A DNA stretch of 64,000 bases, taken from contig NW_006766886.1 in NCBI RefSeq assembly GCF_000275845.1, forward strand, positions 219,582-283,581, written 5' to 3'. The stretch comes from Dichomitus squalens LYAD-421 SS1 (lineage: Eukaryota; Basidiomycota; Agaricomycetes; Polyporales; Polyporaceae). The notes under the pieces were generated by a model. That model ran no database searches and was not told where the DNA came from. It worked only from the letters and a program-made list of their open reading frames with translations. The translations under genes were made by a program, and so were the position numbers. Below, in pieces: positions 57,832 through 64,000 of this stretch (position 1 is its first letter; the number at the start of each line of letters is the position of its first letter).

Positions 57832-59806
57832 TCAGTCAAAGTTCCTGCGACGGTACATGATCTGGCACGGTAGCGGCTGCACCATCATCGACTATAACGA
57901 AACATTCATCAGCTCAGACACGGCAGATCAAGCCAAAACAGCAAACAGGACATACAGTATAGTCGGGCTTGGGGAACTCGCCCTCAATACGGAACTCCAT
58001 CCGGCGGATGAGCGCGGTGATGATCGTGCTGATTTGCAGGTAAGCAAACTGCTCGCCGATGCACCGGTGCCTGCCCGCTCCAAACGGCAAGTAGGGCGAC
58101 ACCGTGCCCTTCGACACGAGCCCGAACCCGAAGTCAACCTTCTCGCCCTCGTTGTACTGCTTGTTCGCCTGCGCTGCCACGCCCTTCTCGTCGTACCACC
58201 GCAGCGGCTCCCACTTCTCCGGCTCGTCCCATACGGCGGGGTCAACTTGACTGACAAGCGGCGAAGCGAGCACGATGTCGCCCTTGGGCACGACGTACTT
58301 GACGTCCTCGGACGGAGCGGCAAGCGTGGCGGGCACGGGAATATCGGTGTGCGCCTGGCGCATGATACTGTGGATTGGCGGGTGGAGGCGAAGCGTCTCG
58401 CGTACGACGGCATCGAGGACCTTGAGTTCACGAATGTCTTCATAGCGCATGTCGCGAAGGCCGCCATCGGGGGTTCCGAAGTGCTCGACCTGTTCCTTGT
58501 AGAGCGCTTCTCTGTAAGACGGAAGGACATGGTGAACATGTGTTTTTAGAAGTTACTCGAATAGAACGTACTGAATGTCCAGACGGTCAGCGATATGGAG
58601 CATCGTCCATGCGATCGAAGATGAACTCGTGTGCTGGCCGGCCATCAGGAGGGCGATCAAGATATGAGCAATCTCATGGTCGAGAAGGGGAGTACCATCA
58701 CGGTACTTCTGCTGCATGAGGGAGTTGATGACATCGTCCTCGTGTTCCTGCCAAAAGGATAAGCCATGTGACATGGATGCAGGGTAGGTCGTAAGGGTGC
58801 TCACACGTTCAGGGTGTTCACGGCGATTGCGTATAAGGCTTTGGTAGAAGCTACTCATCTTCAAGTGCGCAGCGTCCCTCTTCCGGTAGCTGGGAAGCGG
58901 GAGGCCAGGGACCATCCAATGGAGAGGCGTGAAACCATGGTCGAGGTCGGAGTAGACCTGTGCGTAGTCCTTCGTCAAGCCCTCCCGAATCTCCCGGCCC
59001 TGGAGCGTACGAGAGGCAGAGAGAATGGTGATCTCGGAGAAAGTCTTGAGAACGGGGAATGCGCCCCATTCGTTGATGTCGTTCATCTGGTAGGTGCGGA
59101 AGGCCGAATCGGTGTTCAAGTAGTCCCTGAGCTCGTCCTCGATCATGCCGACGTAGGAGCGGAACTTGTCAATGGTCAGAGAGACCTTTACAAACCTCTT
59201 CTGCTCCATAAACTTCTCATTGGGGCAATCGTACACGACATCTTTGCCAAAAATGGGCGTAGTCAAATGCTGGAAGGTGATGTATCAACACCAAATGTCA
59301 AGCATGTATGTGCAGAACGTACCGAGTAGACATCTTCTGCAGCGAGCTGAGAGTGCTTGCCACCGAGAACGAAGTCATTACCCTGAGTGCCGAGGGTAAC
59401 GGTAACGCGCTTGCCGAGGAGGATGAAAGTGAAACAGTTGCCGTACTGTCCACGCGTCACCGAATGAACGACCTGCGTGTAGCGGCGAAACAACACACCT
59501 TCTCCCTGCAGTTCCTGAAGAAGGTGACGGGGTCGCGACCGTACGCCGGGGCGGAACCAAGGAAGGGTATCCAGTGCCAGACCAATGGAGGTTGGTGTTT
59601 CGGGCGGGGTATCTTCGTACGTCGTTTGCTTTACACTCGGTTCCTAAAAGCCAGTGAGTACTCACCAATTGCCAGAGAGCGTTCACAACGATCGAAAGCA
59701 GAGGAATATTGATCAGAGCAAGCAGCCAGAGCCGGGGCGTGTCAGGCCACTCCAGCTGGCTGAGGGTACCGGTCCAGGGTTCGGAGAAGGTGGCGTTGAC
59801 CGACAT
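57832..59806 (-). CDS. ERG11: Lanosterol 14-alpha-demethylase (CYP51)
   Basis: An ER-bound cytochrome P450 that removes the C14 methyl group of lanosterol or eburicol in ergosterol synthesis; it is the azole target. Seven exons (59806-59666, 59612-59499, 59445-59323, 59269-58805, 58747-58572, 58512-57957, 57891-57832) give 544 residues. Visible features are an N-terminal anchor ([20 protein letters not shown]), [15 protein letters not shown], the B-C region [21 protein letters not shown]-helix AGQHTSSSS, ExxR as ETLR, and the heme loop [10 protein letters not shown] with the cysteine ligand. The last 20-codon exon encodes a basic tail. Length is normal. It lies about 1.4 kb from the copia LTR. 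Confidence 0.96.
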
Positions 59807-61200
59807 GATTTACCAGCGAGCTTGGGCGGGTCGCTCAGCAGGTATGTTATGTCAAGACACGCAGAGGGGGGCAGACAGCGGACGGTGGGAGCCAGCGAGC
59901 GCGGGGTCATATACATTTTATTCGTCCGCCCCATCGAACCATTCCCACCTTCCCAATCAGGGATTCGCTTCTCCTCATTTGGATCTGGGTCTCTCTAGTC
60001 CTCCTCCCCCCTCTTGCGCCTCGTCCAGACCTGCGCTTCAACATGCCATTGCGTGGAACTCTGAACATCGTCCGACATATGCATGCGTTGCCTTACGGCA
60101 CCCACCTCTACGATTGTTTGCGGGTGGGAAGTAACACATACACCGTGAGGCGGCGCTGACGTGGTCTCATGGGCGTTTCGATATCCAAATTCTCCAAGAT
60201 CGGGATTTTTGCGGTCCCTGGTACCACAGCATGGCACATCCTCGTATACATACACCTTGGTATGTACTAGTTACTTAAGCCACGTCTCTGCCGGCAAGAC
60301 GATTTCGCGTCGAGATGAGGATTCTGTATAGCAGTTCTTGCTCCTGGGAACCCGGGCGCAACCCGGCTATGCAAAGCCGCAATCTGAAGCCACGATGTGC
60401 CGCTGCCTGACAGTCAATTCCTCCCACAGGTCCCATCGGATTCAACCACTGAGAAAAGCAAACGCGCGCCATTCGCATGATGCAAGACTCCACAGATCGT
60501 GTAATTGTTTTGGACAATGATTATTTTCCAGGGTCTATGACAGCGTAACTCGTGCCACCCCCTCGCCGCTTTACATCTGCTTTGTCTCTAGTAGTATATA
60601 AATTGAGGGCTCGCAGTCCAGGATCCTCGTCCCCTCGCCCTTCGGGAGCTCGCGCTCCTCGAGCTTTCGTTTTTGCACCCCCCCTTCCGCTGCCCCATTT
60701 TTTGGTTTCTGCGACACGGACTCGGTGGTCCCGCGCAGCTTCCGTAACGCGCGCCCAATACCATCGTTTTCCGTCCTGCCCGAGTATAGCGTGCATAGAT
60801 CCGTATTTTGGGCCTTTCCCGGCCAACGGTCCGCGGATGGTACCCTACTTATACTCACAAGGAGCGACAATTGCAGGCAGTTAGGATTACAGAGATTCAC
60901 GCGTCCTTAGGACAGTCAAATCCTGGTCCCTGTATTATGCCAATCCCTGTCCCTTCTGTTCAAATCAAAGTAGGTATTTATATAAAGCATCATATGAAGT
61001 ATTTCCACCTGTAATTGTGGGATGAACAAATGGCGTATGAAGCAGATCGAAGCAAATGTTGTGCAATTTCCGTTATCGTGCCTCCATGGGTCCTTGGGAA
61101 AGGCGCTTAATTGCCTTGTACAGATTCTAGCCGGCGTTAGCCGAGGCCCGATATGGGTAATTGACATCTAAACGCCCGTCCTAACGAGCGAGGGACCAAT
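59807..61200. other. CYP51 5' region and flank of the retrotransposon cluster
   Basis: The CYP51 promoter is here; no element was pinned down. A TATATAAAT at about 60595-60603 on the plus strand has no convincing gene behind it: the frame at 60552-60884 is Ser/Pro/Arg-rich and motif-free, as is the antisense frame 60521-60826. Confidence 0.4.
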
Positions 61201-61531
61201 TGTATAGTAAGCACTCAGTACGCGTTATGCGGGACTAGATATATTACTAATATATGCACCTATAGTAAGCACTACAGTACATTATCAGTGGGAGCCCGGC
61301 GGGGTAACTATATGGGCGGCTCACCTCAGTACGCGTTATGCGGGACTGAGGTGAGCGAGTACAGATTCGACAACTTATATAGAAGAGAGAGGATAATGTA
61401 ACAATCGTATCGTAAGGGGTCCGAAGAAGGCCGCGCCACAGGGCGCATCAATCCCGATGGTGTTCCGTAGTCGCGCGGCGTCGCGCAAGGCTTGCGACAT
61501 CATCGTGCTACAATCGCGCCATTCTCCAACA
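61201..61531 (-). mobile_element. 3' LTR of a Ty1/copia retrotransposon
   Basis: Read on the minus strand, the LTR starts TGTTGGAGAATGG directly after the polypurine tract GAGGGGGAG (61532-61540) and ends TATACA, so it is bounded by TG...CA. A TATATAAG promoter lies at 61374-61381. The matching 5' LTR is outside the window or lost, so the right-hand boundary is firm and the left one is inferred from the CA end. Confidence 0.7.
61214..61347 (-). repeat. Direct repeat and hairpin inside the copia LTR
   Basis: A 23-bp sequence containing cagtacgcgttatgcggg occurs at 61214-61236 and 61325-61347. The second copy is flanked so as to give a perfect 12-bp inverted repeat, gctcacctcagt / actgaggtgagc (61319-61356, 14-nt loop). 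On the minus strand the hairpin begins 18 nt after the TATA box. Confidence 0.75.
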
Positions 61532-61538
61532 CTCCCCC

Positions 61539-62942
61539 TCAAGCCGAAGCGAGACCCAGCGCGACTGCGAAGTGCTTAACCTTGACGGAAGGGAGTGCTT
61601 TCGTGAGGATGTCAGCCGTTTGCTCGTCCGTCGGGCAATAGATGAGACGAATGCTGCCGGCCTCGATCGAATAGCGGATGAAATGGTAACGGATGTTGAT
61701 GTGCTTCGTGCGGGCGTGGTACGAGCCATCCTTGGTGAGCGCGATGGCCGATTGGTTGTCGCTACGAAGAGTCGTCGGCTCGGAAAGCAGACGATAGACC
61801 TCGCCGATGAGGCGCCGCAGCCAGATCGCCTCTTTTGCGGCATGTGTTGCGGCGACGTATTCGGATTCGGCGGTTGAAAGGGTGACGAGCTCCTGTTTCT
61901 TCGAAGCCCAGGAGACAGCGCCGCCATCGACAATGAAAACGTACCCGGTAATGGCCCGCCTGTGCTCCTGCGAGGCTCCATCTGCATCCACAAATCCCTC
62001 CAACCCATTCCTGTCCCCGCCGTATATGAGCGACAGGTTTCGCGTGCCCAGGAGGTACCTAAAAATCCTCTTAACGGCCTCCCAGTGCGTCCACCCGGGG
62101 TTCTCTAAGTATTGCGCGAGGGTCGAGACCGCGAACGCGATGTCCGGTCGAGTGCCCATGGCGGCGTACATAAGGGCTCTGATCGCCTCTCGATAGGGGA
62201 CGCGCTTCATGCGCACGACATCGGAGGCACTTTCGGGGCATTGGGTCTTTGAGAGCTGTAGATGGGGGTCCATTGGCGTTGAAATGGGCTTCAGATCATC
62301 AAAGTTGAACCGGGTGATGATCGCGTCGATGTACGAGTGTTGAGAGAGTGCGAGGGTACGGGTCTTGAGGTCGCGCGACACCTTGATACCTAGCAGCCAG
62401 CTAACTGGGCCCAAATCCGTTAGCTTGTACTTCTGTCCAATACGGTGCTTGTACGCCTCAAGCAGGGGTCGGGAGTCGCCAGTGATAAGACAGTCGTCAA
62501 CGTGGATGGCAAGGATGGTGAGGTGGGTGCCTTCATGTTTGAAGAAGACCCCGTAGTCCGCCTCGGCGCGCTTGAAACCAAGGTCAGCGAGAGCGATGCA
62601 AAGGGTTTCATACCACTTTCGCCCTCCCTGCTTCAATCCATAGAGGGCCTTGTCGAGCTTGAGCACGTATCTACAGCGGTCGGCAACGGCGTGGTCTGGC
62701 GGCTGTTCCAGGTAGACGTCCTCGTCGAGCTTGGAGTTGAGGTAAGCAGAGTTAAAATCGAATGAATCTGCAGGCCAGCCGTTACGAGCAGCAATAGCGA
62801 GAATGAGGCGGAAAGATGAGAGTTTGGCAACGGGGGCAAATGTCTCGTAGTAGTCGACGCCGTAGATCTGAGTGAAGCCGCGCGCAACCAGGCGCGCCTT
62901 GTACTTGTCGACCTCACCGGCCGAGTTCTTCTTGACGCGCAG
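61539..62942 (-). mobile_element. 5'-truncated copia pol: reverse transcriptase and RNase H
   Basis: An open frame of 467 codons with no internal stop. It begins inside the RT domain (LRVKKNSAGEVDKYKARLVA, FTQIYGVDYYETFAPVAKLS, DFNSAYLNSKLDEDVYLEQP, KALYGLKQGGRKWY), has HVDD as catalytic box (IHVDDCLITG), and runs through the RNase H domain (GAVSWASKKQELVTLSTAES, EYVAATHAAKEAIWLRRL, DNQSAIAL, KHINIRYHFIR, EQTADILTKAL). The stop overlaps the polypurine tract. Gag, protease and integrase are missing: at 62943 the sequence changes abruptly to AT-rich DNA. The frame is intact, so the truncation is recent relative to decay. Confidence 0.92.
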
Positions 62943-63357
62943 CTATGGCAGGTATTTTGTACAAAAAATCAAGAATACACAGGTATCCTAGAAAAGTAGA
63001 AATTCAGCACAGGTTACACACTATTCATTCAAAAAATGCACGGATTGTACCATTTAATGAAAGACGTAGGTCATTTGGCTGTAAATTACACAGGTTGTCC
63101 CTATGACACAGGTTTAGAAAGTAAGATACACACAGGCTGAAACTGCAGCTCAAGCTACCCTGCAACAATTGCACAGGTTTTGTGGTCTACACAGATTCAT
63201 CTGCAGCTTGTTGACTGTTGCAACACAGGCTGAGAAGTACCTTAGTTCAAACTGATAACCCCCTCTTCATATAAGTCCACATTCCAACTGATAACACTGC
63301 TATTGGCAAAGGATTGGAATTATTATTCTGAATAAGTTCCACACCACCAAGTATATG
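62943..63357. other. AT-rich block with repeated ACACAGG motifs
   Basis: About 415 bp, clearly richer in A+T than the coding sequence beside it, without open frames. CACAGG occurs seven times and CACAGA once between about 62977 and 63228, usually as TACACAGG, AACACAGG or GACACAGG, with spacings of roughly 16-70 bp and all in the same orientation. Such arrays are typical of subterminal transposase-binding repeats in DNA transposons. It abuts the broken copia frame on the left and the gypsy LTR on the right. Confidence 0.55.
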
Positions 63358-63924
63358 TGTCACAGCCAACGAGCTGTGCCACCAGATAAATAAAGACAAA
63401 GCTTACTGGTGATGGGGTTGGTGCTGGGGGGCGAAGCAACTCCAGGTGACACAGCAAGAGATGGTGTAAAGAAGTAGATTCCCTAGACTAGAAGGGGCAG
63501 TGAGAGGTAGGGCTGCTAGCTACCTACAGAGGAGATGGGTGATCGACGAGAAGATCAAGTCTGAGGTTCCCTGCCTCAGACTCCCTACTATATATACTAA
63601 TACAATGGTGCACAGACCAGGTACCTATTGACCATCGTTTGGTCAGAGTTCTCTGCCTCATGGCCTACCCTCTGACCTGCCTCATGGTGACCTTATGACT
63701 AATACCTGAGTTGTGCCGAGTCCGGACCCCTCCCAATGAGTAAGCGCTCCTGCTGTCACATCAGTCACCTGCCTGTGAGTGAGGATGGGCGCTCCTGGCC
63801 GTCACGAGGTCTGGGGTTCGATCCTGGCCCCTCCACTTTCCGATACGAGTTGTCCGCGGTCAAGGTGAGCGTCTGTCCCAGTACATATGACCCTCAGGTC
63901 ACGTGGCACGAGAAAACTGTGACA
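63358..63924 (-). mobile_element. 3' LTR of a Ty3/gypsy-type retrotransposon
   Basis: On the minus strand the segment starts TGTCACAG and ends CTGTGACA, a perfect 8-bp inverted terminal repeat. It is preceded by a polypurine tract, GAAGAGGGGGTAG (63925-63940), in the expected place, and contains TATATATAG at 63588-63596. Length, 567 bp, is normal. The body of the element must lie beyond base 64000. Confidence 0.7.
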
Positions 63925-64000
63925 CTACCCCCTCTTCAAGATCTGAGCTCCTGCGAAGCGTTCAAACCAGATATTGCGTTGAAACTCCCGGGCGACTGGT
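63925..64000 (-). mobile_element. 3' end of the gypsy internal region, cut by the window edge
   Basis: Polypurine tract plus about 60 nt. Read leftwards one frame gives RRSSDLEEGVVS over the tract, resembling the ends of gypsy polyproteins. Too short for more. Confidence 0.5.

Noticed and set aside
63735..63840. Possible tRNA-derived SINE (B-box-like GGGTTCGATCC)
   Set aside because: The site lies inside the gypsy LTR, no matching A box is at the proper distance and there are no SINE ends.
1..64000. CRISPR array, rRNA genes, prokaryotic operons
   Set aside because: Gene structure is eukaryotic throughout and no regularly spaced repeat or rRNA sequence was seen.

Overview
The window is nuclear DNA from a basidiomycete fungus, most likely an Agaricomycete of the polypore type. 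The evidence is short 45-80 nt introns in almost every gene, GC-rich coding sequence, two 7TM-like genes of the DUF6533 and DUF6534 type, a fungal lanosterol demethylase, a Yck-type casein kinase, copia and gypsy retrotransposon pieces, and a tRNA-Tyr with an intron. The species assignment is inference. Gene models below were rebuilt by hand from splice sites and reading phase; each multi-exon model stays in frame from start to stop unless stated.

Left third (1-24 kb): the tail of an unknown gene; a 19-exon Ca2+/H+ exchanger divergent from the cytochrome oxidase subunit COX4; a region of decayed sequence; a secreted protein with three near-identical cysteine-containing domains on Ser/Ala linkers; a 21-exon DUF6534 membrane protein; SVF1 divergent from an F-box protein; an OMA1-like M48 metalloprotease; tRNA-Tyr; and a short mitochondrial protein.

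Middle (24-48 kb): a dense housekeeping block. It holds a large disordered nuclear-type protein divergent from a double DUF427 protein, the GARP subunit VPS51, a Frag1/DRAM/Sfk1 membrane protein, a FrnE-like DsbA oxidoreductase, casein kinase I, a 1047-residue helical-repeat (PPR-like) protein divergent from ribosomal protein P0, the small-RNA 2'-O-methyltransferase HEN1, and V-ATPase subunit e (VMA9).

Right third (48-64 kb): an accessory region with kinase-like debris, a 16-exon DUF6533 protein, a cysteine-rich multi-exon gene of unknown family, and CYP51/ERG11. Beyond these lie a 5'-truncated copia element with a hairpin-bearing LTR, an AT-rich block with repeated ACACAGG motifs, and the 3' LTR of a gypsy element running off the edge. 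All three right-edge elements whose direction can be read point left.

No operon-like system or gene cluster for one pathway is visible. The most unusual signals are microexons of 8-18 nt (possibly one of 2 nt) needed to keep conserved membrane proteins in frame, domain triplication with a conversion-like tract in the secreted protein, the unassigned cysteine-rich gene, and the ACACAGG array at the transposon junction.
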